Positions 10,573 through 18,281 of a DNA stretch of 64,000 nt are shown in pieces; position 1 is the stretch's first letter, and every line of letters begins with the position of its first letter. The stretch covers positions 62,001 through 126,000 of the forward strand of contig AWNW01000001.1 in NCBI GenBank assembly GCA_000493945.1. Direction: 5' to 3'. The DNA comes from Candidatus Hydrogenedens terephthalaticus JGI OTU-1 (lineage in GTDB: Bacteria > Hydrogenedentota > Hydrogenedentia > Hydrogenedentales > Hydrogenedentaceae). Below the pieces are notes generated by a model. It worked only from the letters and a program-made list of their open reading frames with translations, was not told the DNA's origin and ran no database searches. The position numbers and the translations under genes are program-made.

Positions 10573-10623
10573 AAAAGGTCTCCTATTGAATGTTTTAATA
10601 AAATGTGTTTATTTTAAGACATG

Positions 10624-11832
10624 CTATTGTTTAAAATGGTTTCTCTTGCGAAAATGGGAGAGGTCGTGAGGTAGGATATTTTCTTTTCTCATTCTTCCCG
10701 GGGTAATGCCGTCTTGTTCAATACTTTTCCGAATTCGCAGGTAGGACTCATAGCGGATAATGGGGATTTCTCCTTTTTTAATTGCTTCGCGTACGGCACA
10801 GTTGGGCTCGTGTATATGAGAACAGTCATTAAAACGACACATTTCTGAGAATCGGGATATTTCGGGGAAGTAGTAATCAAGGGAGCGTGGGTCCATGTCC
10901 CAAAAGCCTAATGAACGGATACCTGGGGTATCTATTAATTTGCCACCGTTGGGCAGACAGTAGAGTCGTGTATTGGTGGTAGCGTGCTTCCCTTTTTCCG
11001 TTTTTTGACTGATTTCTAATGTTGTTGCATCTACATCCGGACAGATACATTTAAGAAGGGAAGTTTTACCAACACCGCTATGACCTGCCATTACGCCCGT
11101 TTTGTTTTCCAATAAATTTATAATTTCTTCAATTCCTTGTCTTTTTACACAACTGGTAAAGAGCGTTTTCAATCCGAGGTTTTGATAAATTTTTACTTCT
11201 TCAGGTAGGGTATCTATAAGGTCTATTTTATTGATAACGATTACAGGTTCTACATTCCCATTTTCAGCAACGATAAGAAATCGGTCTATGAGGCCGGGTT
11301 TAAAGGCAGGCTGTTTCACAGATGCAACAATAAATAGGATATCTATATTCGCAGAAATAACCTGTTCAGGTGGTCCTTCGCGGTCAACAGAAAGCCTGCT
11401 TAATTTTGATTTTCGTGATGCAATCCCACGAATAATAGGTTCCCCTTTTTCTTCGTAATCAACGAAAACACGGTCTCCGGGAGCAATGAGACTGGATTCT
11501 TTTTCCCGAAGTCGCTCATCTATTTTGCATTGGATTTCTTTCTGTTCCGTTGCGTTATCAAGCAGGACAAAAGCCCATTTTTTGCTATGTGAGACTACGG
11601 TTGCATTGGGTTCAAATGTTTCAGGGAGATGGGATTCGTGTTGAGGATTATCCGGTAGATGAACTTCTGCCCGTCGGAGACGTATAGAATCTTTTGAAAA
11701 GGCTTCATCGTAACGATTTTCCCAGTTTTTTATACGTGTCTCTGACCTTTTACTTTTTTCTAATTTTTTCTTTTTCATGGTCCTATAAATTTCAACAGAG
11801 TTACTTGTAAATAAATCCAAAAGATTATACAT
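10624..11832 (-). CDS. rsgA: Ribosome small subunit-dependent GTPase RsgA
   Basis: Circularly permuted GTPase that assists late 30S subunit maturation. An N-terminal OB-fold (around residues 90-150) is followed by the G motifs in permuted order: NKIDLID (G4), GHSGVGKTSLLK (G1) and DTPGIRSLG (G3). The C-terminal zinc-binding helical domain has CRFNDCSHIHEPNC. The frame opens at ATG 11832, but AGGACC and an ATG at 11778 (MKKKKLEKSKRSE) offer an equally good start. The longer start has no ribosome binding site, and the shorter one suits the family better. Confidence 0.95.
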   Translation of the reverse strand: MYNLLDLFTSNSVEIYRTMKKKKLEKSKRSETRIKNWENRYDEAFSKDSIRLRRAEVHLPDNPQHESHLPETFEPNATVVSHSKKWAFVLLDNATEQKEIQCKIDERLREKESSLIAPGDRVFVDYEEKGEPIIRGIASRKSKLSRLSVDREGPPEQVISANIDILFIVASVKQPAFKPGLIDRFLIVAENGNVEPVIVINKIDLIDTLPEEVKIYQNLGLKTLFTSCVKRQGIEEIINLLENKTGVMAGHSGVGKTSLLKCICPDVDATTLEISQKTEKGKHATTNTRLYCLPNGGKLIDTPGIRSLGFWDMDPRSLDYYFPEISRFSEMCRFNDCSHIHEPNCAVREAIKKGEIPIIRYESYLRIRKSIEQDGITPGRMRKENILPHDLSHFRKRNHFKQ

Positions 11833-11853
11833 GTATTATGGAGGTTTTTAAAA

Positions 11854-12363
11854 TTAAATGCCACTTTTTGACTTATCTCTGGTAGTGGACCTCGGTTTTT
11901 TGGAAGTATGGAGAGAGGCACATACGGATTTCATTTTACAGTTAACGAAAGGCAAAAGTTTGTCATCTGGTAGCGGTTTTTTAATAATTTTATCCAATGT
12001 CCATTTTCTAAGCGTAGAAGTGAGGGCAACTCGAACTTCATACATGGCTTTATGAAAAGCACAAACATGTTCAATATCGTCTGTGTCTTTGCAGTAATCT
12101 CCCAAAATTTTCCCTTCACATGCTTCTACAATTTCAAGGAGTGTGATTTGTTCCGTTGGTAGATTTAATGTAAAACCACCGGAAGGTCCTCTATGAGCAT
12201 TGAGCAATCGTGCTTTAGTAAGAAGTGTCATAATTTTAGAGAGGTAGGAAGTGGAAATATGGATATGTTTTGCAAGTTCAAGATGGGAAACAGGTTCTTT
12301 TTTATTGTGAAGGGCTATGAATGTTAATGCCTGTATGGCTGTAATTGTTGTATTGCTGAACAT
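11854..12363 (-). CDS. Rrf2-family transcriptional regulator with three-cysteine Fe-S motif
   Basis: A 169-aa winged-helix repressor. The helix-turn-helix is at about residues 26-50 (LAKHIHISTSYLSKIMTLL), the wing is at RGPSGGFTLNLP, and the dimer helix carries C82, C91 and C101 (ACEGKILGDYC ... EHVC), the usual Fe-S ligands of Rrf2 sensors such as NsrR and IscR. It lies directly downstream of hcp, 68 bp away, in the same direction. NsrR/HcpR-type control of hcp by nitric oxide is a common arrangement, so it probably regulates hcp and itself. The 17-bp palindrome at 13795-13811 is the likely operator. Confidence 0.9.
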   Translation of the reverse strand: MFSNTTITAIQALTFIALHNKKEPVSHLELAKHIHISTSYLSKIMTLLTKARLLNAHRGPSGGFTLNLPTEQITLLEIVEACEGKILGDYCKDTDDIEHVCAFHKAMYEVRVALTSTLRKWTLDKIIKKPLPDDKLLPFVNCKMKSVCASLHTSKKPRSTTRDKSKSGI

Positions 12364-12389
12364 AGAAAGAATCCTGTTGTGATATATTA

Positions 12390-12419
12390 GGGGAACAGGT
12401 ATGGAACAACCTGTTCCCC
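12390..12419. terminator. Strong hairpin between hcp and the Rrf2 gene
   Basis: GGGGAACAGGT and ACCTGTTCCCC form a perfect 11-bp stem with an 8-base loop. It lies 12 bp past the hcp stop and 26 bp before the Rrf2 start. The minus-strand RNA after it reads UAAUAUAUC, not a clean U tract, so it may be a partial terminator or an mRNA-stabilising hairpin that lowers Rrf2 expression relative to hcp. Confidence 0.65.
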
Positions 12420-12431
12420 GTTATCTTTTGA

Positions 12432-13742
12432 TTATGATACAACTTGTAGAATTTGTTTTACATCTTCGGAGGCATTTGTGCCGATAGGTTTCAGGTCATA
12501 TTTGTCCTGTAAAATTTTTAATACATTAGGGGTGATAAATGCAGGTAAAGCAGGACCTAATCGGATACCTTTTACCCCTAACGACAATAAAGTCAGTAGC
12601 ACAGCAACGGCTTTTTGCTCAAACCAACTTACTACAAGTGTAAGAGGTAGGTCATTTACACCACAATTAAAAACTTTCGCTAAAGCAAGGGCGGTTTGGA
12701 TAGCACCGTAAGAATCATTGCATTGACCCATGTCCAATAAACGAGGGATACCTTCAACATCTCCATAATCATAATTACGAATACGATATTTACCGCAGCC
12801 TAATGTAAGGATAAGAGATTCCTTCGGAGTGTTTTGGGCAAAATCGGCAAAATAGTTGCGGCCAGGTTCGGCGCCATCACAACCACCAATAAGGAATATA
12901 TGTTTGATTTTACCGGCTTTAATTAAATCAATTAGTTTATCTGCGACAGAAAGAATGTAAGACCAATGAAAGCCAATCGTGCTTTCTTTTATTTCAGTAG
13001 GTTGCAAAGGACCTATTTCAAGTGCTTTTTTAATAACAGGAGAGAAATCACCCTCGTTAAGACGAGGCGCACCAGGAACACCGGTGCAATGAAGCGTAAA
13101 TAATCGGTCGAGATAGGTATTATGACTCGCAGGGATAAGGACACAGTTTGTAGTAACAACTATAGGACCGCCAAATCTTTCAAATTCTTTTCGCTGTAGT
13201 TGCCAAGCACCACCATAATGGCCAACAAAATGTGGATATTCCCGTAATTTCGGATACATGTGGGCGGGCAGCATTTCGCCATGAGTGTAAACCTTAATCC
13301 CTGTGTCTTTAGTTTGTTCCAACAATTGTTTTAAATCCAATAAATCATGTCCTGTGATTAGGATACCGGGACCTTCCTGAATTCCTTCTTTGACTTTTAC
13401 TGGCGATGGATTTCCGAAAGTTTCTACATGGGCATTGTTGAGTAATTCCATTGTTTTTAAGTTCATCTTTCCACATTCGAGAACTAATTCCAAAAGATGT
13501 GCCATGTCAAAATTAACATTAGTCATGGTCGCAAATAATGCGCGTTCGATAAATTCTTCAATTTCCGGGTCTGTCTTTCCTAAACGGCGAGCATGATGTT
13601 TGTATGCGGCCATTCCTTTCAACCCGTAGAGTAAAGTTTTCTGCAAAGATTCCATATCGGCATCTTTTCCGCAGACACCTTTCTGGGTACAACCGGTACC
13701 GTTAAAGGTTTGTTCACATTGGTCGCAAAACATGTTTGTCAT
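12432..13742 (-). CDS. hcp: Hybrid cluster protein / hydroxylamine reductase, short form
   Basis: Hcp carries a cubane cluster and a hybrid Fe-S-O cluster and acts in nitric oxide/hydroxylamine detoxification and as a protein S-nitrosylase. The N-terminal cluster motif is C6-xx-C9-x8-C18-x5-C24, the spacing of anaerobe-type Hcp. Hybrid-cluster ligand regions are visible later (VVTTNCVLIP, GGCDGAEPGR, LTLGCGKYR). With 436 aa it is about 100 residues shorter than the E. coli protein, lacking part of the N-terminal helical insert, as in the short class III forms. The Rrf2 regulator follows it in the same direction. Confidence 0.93.
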   Translation of the reverse strand: MTNMFCDQCEQTFNGTGCTQKGVCGKDADMESLQKTLLYGLKGMAAYKHHARRLGKTDPEIEEFIERALFATMTNVNFDMAHLLELVLECGKMNLKTMELLNNAHVETFGNPSPVKVKEGIQEGPGILITGHDLLDLKQLLEQTKDTGIKVYTHGEMLPAHMYPKLREYPHFVGHYGGAWQLQRKEFERFGGPIVVTTNCVLIPASHNTYLDRLFTLHCTGVPGAPRLNEGDFSPVIKKALEIGPLQPTEIKESTIGFHWSYILSVADKLIDLIKAGKIKHIFLIGGCDGAEPGRNYFADFAQNTPKESLILTLGCGKYRIRNYDYGDVEGIPRLLDMGQCNDSYGAIQTALALAKVFNCGVNDLPLTLVVSWFEQKAVAVLLTLLSLGVKGIRLGPALPAFITPNVLKILQDKYDLKPIGTNASEDVKQILQVVS

Positions 13743-13794
13743 AATCTTTTCTCCTACATTTAAGGTTAATGTTTTGAGAACAAAATAATTATTA

Positions 13795-13811
13795 TAGATA
13801 TATTATATCTA
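13795..13811. promoter_or_regulatory. 17-bp palindrome upstream of hcp, candidate Rrf2 operator
   Basis: TAGATATA-T-TATATCTA is a perfect inverted repeat with a one-base centre, 53-69 bp before the hcp ATG, inside an AT-rich promoter zone. Rrf2 dimers bind AT-rich palindromes of about this length, and the neighbouring regulator gene supports the link. The rest of the gap up to the sod start at 14079 shows no gene. Confidence 0.55.
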
Positions 13812-14078
13812 AAATATATATAAATGTCAAATCAAATTAGATAAAAAATTATTGTTAAATAAAAATTGATAAAAAAATAGAAAGGTAGGGAATTATTCGT
13901 CCTCATGTAGCATGGGCATATTGAGTGGAATTCTTAGCCATGCATCACAAGAATAAACACAAATGAGAGAGAAGATTTTTTTGATAGTAATTTTTAGGGA
14001 ATATTGAGAAGGTGCTTAATGTTATGTAAATCGAAATTGAAAATAACTAACCCTGAAAATAAAACAAAGGAGAAAACA

Positions 14079-14795
14079 ATGAGTACATCACGCAGAGAAT
14101 TTTTGTTAGCAAGTAGTTCATTAATAACGGCAAGTTCAATTATTGGAGCACCGATATTTGCTCAGACAGGAAATGGAAGTCAGGAACATAAACTTCCGGA
14201 GTTGCCTTATGCGTATGATGCCCTGGAACCTTACATAGATGCACGAACTATGGAGTTGCATCACTCCAAGCATCATGCCGCGTATGTAAAAGGGCTGAAC
14301 ACAGCGGAAAAGGCTCTTGAAGAGGCACGAGCAAAAAATGACTTTGCTTTGGTTCAGCATTGGTCAAAGCAAGCCGCATTTCATGGTGGAGGACATTTTT
14401 TACATAGTATGTTCTGGAAGATAATGGCTCCCCCGAATAATGGTGGAGGTGGTAAGCCTTCCGGTGAATTATTGGAATTGATTGAAAGGGATTTTGGTTC
14501 CTTCGATGCATTTCAAAATCATTTTACAGCAGCGGCAAATGCTGTAGAAGGAGGAGGATGGGCTTTGCTGCATTATCGCCCGGCAGATGGAAAATTGATT
14601 GTCCTTCAAGCAGAAAACCAGCATAAACTATCACCGTGGGGTGTGTTTCCAGTACTGGGTGTAGATGTATGGGAACATGCATATTATTTGAAATATCAAA
14701 ATAATCGTGGTGAGTATGTGAAAGCATGGTGGAATGTTGTGAATTGGGAACAGGTAGAGAAGAATGTGAAAGCGTTGAAGGGCGTTGCTCTATAA
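14079..14795 (+). CDS. Exported Fe/Mn superoxide dismutase
   Basis: Converts superoxide to peroxide and oxygen. The start at ATG 14079 follows AAAGGAG; a longer frame from 14004 has no ribosome binding site. The first 30 residues form a twin-arginine-like signal (TSRREFLLASSSLITASSII), so the enzyme is probably exported folded, unlike most bacterial Fe/Mn SODs. Metal ligands by alignment to E. coli SodB are H61, H109, D196 and H200 (DVWEHAYYL). Fe versus Mn cannot be decided by eye. It is monocistronic, with a strong terminator downstream. Confidence 0.93.
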   Translation: MSTSRREFLLASSSLITASSIIGAPIFAQTGNGSQEHKLPELPYAYDALEPYIDARTMELHHSKHHAAYVKGLNTAEKALEEARAKNDFALVQHWSKQAAFHGGGHFLHSMFWKIMAPPNNGGGGKPSGELLELIERDFGSFDAFQNHFTAAANAVEGGGWALLHYRPADGKLIVLQAENQHKLSPWGVFPVLGVDVWEHAYYLKYQNNRGEYVKAWWNVVNWEQVEKNVKALKGVAL

Positions 14796-14818
14796 AAAGC
14801 GGTTAAACTAAGATATAA

Positions 14819-14850
14819 AATAAGCCCACCCAGATATGAGTGGGCTTATT
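14819..14850. terminator. Bidirectional Rho-independent terminator after sod
   Basis: AATAAGCCCAC and GTGGGCTTATT make a perfect 11-bp stem with a 10-base loop. It sits between the convergent sod and PHP-hydrolase genes, and T- and A-rich ends on either side allow use in both directions. Confidence 0.9.
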
Positions 14851-14862
14851 AATTAACAATGG

Positions 14863-16200
14863 CTAAAATATTTCAATCGGGTTTGTGTAAACCCAGGGAA
14901 CCCATTTTTTATTCAAATATAATTGCGCTTCTACGCGATATTTTCCCTGCTCTGTGGGTTTCCATTCAAAGTCTCTGCCTTCGTGTTCTTGAACAGCAAT
15001 TCCATGACGATAGATGATAAATTTACATGGATAAGGAGAAGCCATTTTTAAAGATAGATTAGGAGTTAAAGGAATTCTTTCTCCACAAACTGCTTTTACA
15101 TTTCCATCATCCGCAAAGAAAACAAAGCCTGTTGTTTCGGCAAGCATTTCGAAACCTACAAAGACACGGCCTTCTTTTAAGGACTCCAAAATAGACTGTT
15201 CTGATAGGTCATGTGCAAGAACATGGGTAGCGACATAACGAACCATGAGGGGATAAGGGTCTAACTGCACATGAAATACCGTTTTTCCCGGTTCCAATTT
15301 TCCAAAGAGCACACGCAATAATAGACGGGAAAAGAAGTTTAATTTGTATTCACCTATTTTATGAGGGCTTGTATCTTCGACATATAAAGTTCCCTGTGGA
15401 GTTATTTTCCCGACAAAACCTGTATTTTGATGACAATCGTTTGCTGCAATTCCGACAATTTTTCGACTTATATTCATTTCATCCCATCTTTTTATAACTT
15501 CTGTTAATGGGCTGAAAATACTTCTTAGAAGTTGTTCGTGGTATTTATTAAGGTTAAGGATTATATTGGGTGCTAATTTGTAAAGGATAAATTTTTTATC
15601 AAGGCTTTTAAAATTGGTGTGAATGTTATAGATTTCCATTCCGTTAAGTTCGGGTAGTTGCCATTCACGGGGTTCTTCGGAATGAGCAAAGAATAATAAT
15701 CCTCCTTTTTCGTGGATTTCTTTTGCGAGACTTTGCGGGTCTTTTTTGCAATCAAGAACAGTGTCAGTAGGTAGTCCCCAGGGCATAAAGCCGTAATTCA
15801 TTTCATAGCCCGGTATAAAAATAACACCGTCATGTTCTCCGCGCCATTGTTTAGAGTAGTCTGCTTTTCCTTCATCACAATGGTCAGACATACAAATAAA
15901 TTGTCGCTTCTCCTGTTTTAATGCTCTAAGAATTTCTTCAAAGGGAACCTGACTGTCATGGGATAATTCGGAATGACTGTGGCAAACACCGGCATAATCA
16001 TTCCAACCATCATCGTAAGCAGGGGGTTGATATTGTCTTCGGAGTTCTTCCCATGCTTGTTTCTCACGGGGAAATTCCACATAGCGGTTATAGATTGCGT
16101 TACGGAACAGAAACAGGAAAGCAATTAAAATCAGGACAATGAGGATTGATATACTATATATTGTCCATTTTAATGTTCGTTTTAGGATAGAGGATGTCAT
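14863..16200 (-). CDS. Membrane-anchored PHP-type metallohydrolase (CehA/McbA-like)
   Basis: Start taken at ATG 16200, which has AAAGGA eight bases upstream; the frame extends to 16275 without a site. The 445-aa product has one N-terminal membrane helix (residues about 10-35), then a PHP-type metal-dependent phosphoesterase domain. Its metal motifs include VCHSHSELSHD, ICMSDHCDEGKADY, FIPGYEMNY, LFFAHSEEP and AANDCHQNTG. The C-terminal region is beta-rich. Related CehA/McbA-type proteins hydrolyse carbamate or phosphate esters, but the substrate here is unknown. The active site is predicted to be outside the cytoplasm. The gene is divergent from the NAD salvage operon. Confidence 0.82.
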   Translation of the reverse strand: MTSSILKRTLKWTIYSISILIVLILIAFLFLFRNAIYNRYVEFPREKQAWEELRRQYQPPAYDDGWNDYAGVCHSHSELSHDSQVPFEEILRALKQEKRQFICMSDHCDEGKADYSKQWRGEHDGVIFIPGYEMNYGFMPWGLPTDTVLDCKKDPQSLAKEIHEKGGLLFFAHSEEPREWQLPELNGMEIYNIHTNFKSLDKKFILYKLAPNIILNLNKYHEQLLRSIFSPLTEVIKRWDEMNISRKIVGIAANDCHQNTGFVGKITPQGTLYVEDTSPHKIGEYKLNFFSRLLLRVLFGKLEPGKTVFHVQLDPYPLMVRYVATHVLAHDLSEQSILESLKEGRVFVGFEMLAETTGFVFFADDGNVKAVCGERIPLTPNLSLKMASPYPCKFIIYRHGIAVQEHEGRDFEWKPTEQGKYRVEAQLYLNKKWVPWVYTNPIEIF

Positions 16201-16305
16201 GAGAAAATCCTTTAATTGGAAGGTTTGATATTTATAATAAGAAAATAATTGAAAGAATGAGGTAAAGTATAACATAAAAGTAAAGTGAAATTATAGGAGA
16301 TTACA

Positions 16306-16767
16306 ATGAAACATAAAGGTCCTTATATATATGAGTATCCACATCCTGCTGTAACTGTGGATGCGGTAGTATTCAGGAAAGTGAATAGAGATTGGGAAGT
16401 TCTATTGATAAAACGCATGAATGCTCCTTTTGAAGGATATTGGGCTTTACCGGGTGGATTTATTGATGAGCATGAAACATTGGAGCAGGCAGTAGAACGG
16501 GAACTTTTTGAAGAAACTTCGTTAAAGGGAGTTAAATTACAACAATTGAAGGCTTTTAGTAATCCATACAGAGACCCTCGAGGTAGAACCATTGGTGTGG
16601 CGTTTGTTGGGATATTAAAAAATTTGGATGTAGAAGTCCGTGCTAATGATGATGCAAAGGAAGTTCAATGGTTTTCAATAGATAATCTACCGGAATTAGC
16701 ATTTGATCATGCAGAAATAATGGATTGTGCTATTGAATGGTTAGAGGAACATGTAAGAGAAAAATAA
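16306..16767 (+). CDS. Nudix hydrolase, probable ADP-ribose pyrophosphatase
   Basis: A 153-aa single Nudix domain. The Nudix box reads GFIDEHETLEQAVERELFEE, with the catalytic REx2EE glutamates intact; the usual late Gly is Ser. As the first gene of a Nudix-pncB-nadE operon it probably recycles ADP-ribose or another NAD breakdown product. NrtR repressors have the same domain plus a winged helix and are longer, so this is the enzyme type. The start follows ATAGGAGATTACA. Confidence 0.85.
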   Translation: MKHKGPYIYEYPHPAVTVDAVVFRKVNRDWEVLLIKRMNAPFEGYWALPGGFIDEHETLEQAVERELFEETSLKGVKLQQLKAFSNPYRDPRGRTIGVAFVGILKNLDVEVRANDDAKEVQWFSIDNLPELAFDHAEIMDCAIEWLEEHVREK

Positions 16768-16789
16768 TTTTATTTATATAGGGAAGTAT

Positions 16790-18271
16790 ATGCAAAAGTT
16801 TGAAATAGAACCGTGGTTTGAAAGAAAAAATCTTGCGTTGTTGACTGACTTATATCAGTTAACAATGATGGCTGGATACTTTAAAGAAGGACGAGGGCAA
16901 ATTCCTGTTACTTTCGATTATTTTTTTCGTAGTTTACCGCCGCATTCAGGTTTTGCTATTTTTGCAGGATTAGAGTCGTTTCTTCTTTATTTAAAAAACT
17001 TACATTTTACGGAAGACGATATTGATTATTTAAAAAGTTTAAAGATATTTGATGAGGATTTTTTAACATTCCTTAAAGATTTTAAAATTCATTTGAAAGT
17101 AAAGGCGGTACTTGAAGGGACTTTAATTTTTCCATTTGAACCTGTGGTGCAGATAGAGGGACCGTTATTGGAAGCCCAATTGGTAGAGACGGCATTACTT
17201 AATATGTTGAATTATCAGACATTGATAGCCAGTAAGTCGGCGCGGGTATGTTTAGCTGCAGAACCGGATCCCGTAATAGAATTTGGTCTTCGCAGAGCCC
17301 ATGGACCGGATGGGGGAACAAGTGCCTCGCGTGCTGCATATATTGGTGGTTGTATGGCTACCTCAAATGTAATGGCAGGTAAGGTGTATGGCATTCCTGT
17401 AACAGGAACCCATGCTCATAGTTGGGTTATGAGTTATCAGAGTGAATTAGAAGCGTTTCGTGCTTTTGCAAGACTTTATCCAAAACGATGTGTTTTGTTG
17501 GTAGACACCTATGATCCGATAAAGAGTGGAATTCCCAATGCAGTTCAAGTGTTCAAAGAGATGAGAGAAGAGGGAATAGATGTGAAGCCTGCTATTCGCA
17601 TTGATTCGGGAGACCTGGCTCGTATAAGTAAGGTGGCGTATCGAATGATGAGAGAAGCAGGATTTGAAGAGCCAATGATTATAGGCTCGAATGATTTGAA
17701 CGAAGATTTAATTGCGGATTTGAAACGACAGGGTGCGAAGATTAATGCATGGGGTGTAGGAACTCATTTGATAACTTCGTATGATTGTCCCGCTTTGAAT
17801 GGCGTTTATAAACTGGTGGCAGTATATCGGGATGGGGGTTGGGAATCGCGGATTAAAATCACAGGAAATATAGAAAAAAGCACAGACCCCGGTCGAAAAG
17901 TTCCTGTGCGATATTACACAGAAGATGGAAACCTATTAGGGGATGTTATGTATTTAGAAGGAGAAGAATATCCTGAGAAAGGTAGTATTCCAACGCGTTC
18001 CCGATTGTTTCCACATATCCCCCAAAAATTAGAAGGGGCTGGATATGCTAAACCTTTATTGAAAGAAGTTTTTAGTGATGGAGAGATTAAAATACCGTTG
18101 GAGACGGTGCAAAATATTCGAGAACGGGTTAGAGAACAGATAAATTCACTATCGGAAGAATATAAACGACTTCGAAATCCGGAGGTATATCGTATATTTT
18201 TATCCCCTCGTTTGGGAGAATTAAAAAATCAGATATGGCAAAACCCCGAAGCGGGAATTGTATTTCAATAG
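16790..18271 (+). CDS. pncB: Nicotinate phosphoribosyltransferase
   Basis: Salvages nicotinate with PRPP and ATP to nicotinate mononucleotide in NAD recycling. The 493-aa protein shows the family start NLALLTDLYQLTMMAGYF, the phosphate-binding segment EFGLRRAHGPDGGTSASRAA, the catalytic histidine region GTHAHSWVMSY, and IRIDSGDL with GSNDLNE of the type II PRTase barrel. It lies 22 bp after the Nudix gene and 10 bp before nadE in one operon. Confidence 0.97.
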   Translation: MQKFEIEPWFERKNLALLTDLYQLTMMAGYFKEGRGQIPVTFDYFFRSLPPHSGFAIFAGLESFLLYLKNLHFTEDDIDYLKSLKIFDEDFLTFLKDFKIHLKVKAVLEGTLIFPFEPVVQIEGPLLEAQLVETALLNMLNYQTLIASKSARVCLAAEPDPVIEFGLRRAHGPDGGTSASRAAYIGGCMATSNVMAGKVYGIPVTGTHAHSWVMSYQSELEAFRAFARLYPKRCVLLVDTYDPIKSGIPNAVQVFKEMREEGIDVKPAIRIDSGDLARISKVAYRMMREAGFEEPMIIGSNDLNEDLIADLKRQGAKINAWGVGTHLITSYDCPALNGVYKLVAVYRDGGWESRIKITGNIEKSTDPGRKVPVRYYTEDGNLLGDVMYLEGEEYPEKGSIPTRSRLFPHIPQKLEGAGYAKPLLKEVFSDGEIKIPLETVQNIRERVREQINSLSEEYKRLRNPEVYRIFLSPRLGELKNQIWQNPEAGIVFQ

Positions 18272-18281
18272 GAGATAAACA

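Noticed and set aside
14004..14078. Longer N-terminus for the superoxide dismutase
   Set aside because: No ribosome binding site at 14004, whereas AAAGGAG precedes ATG 14079 and gives a proper export signal.
16306..16767. NrtR-type NAD repressor
   Set aside because: Only the Nudix domain is present; the C-terminal winged helix is missing and the catalytic box is nearly intact.
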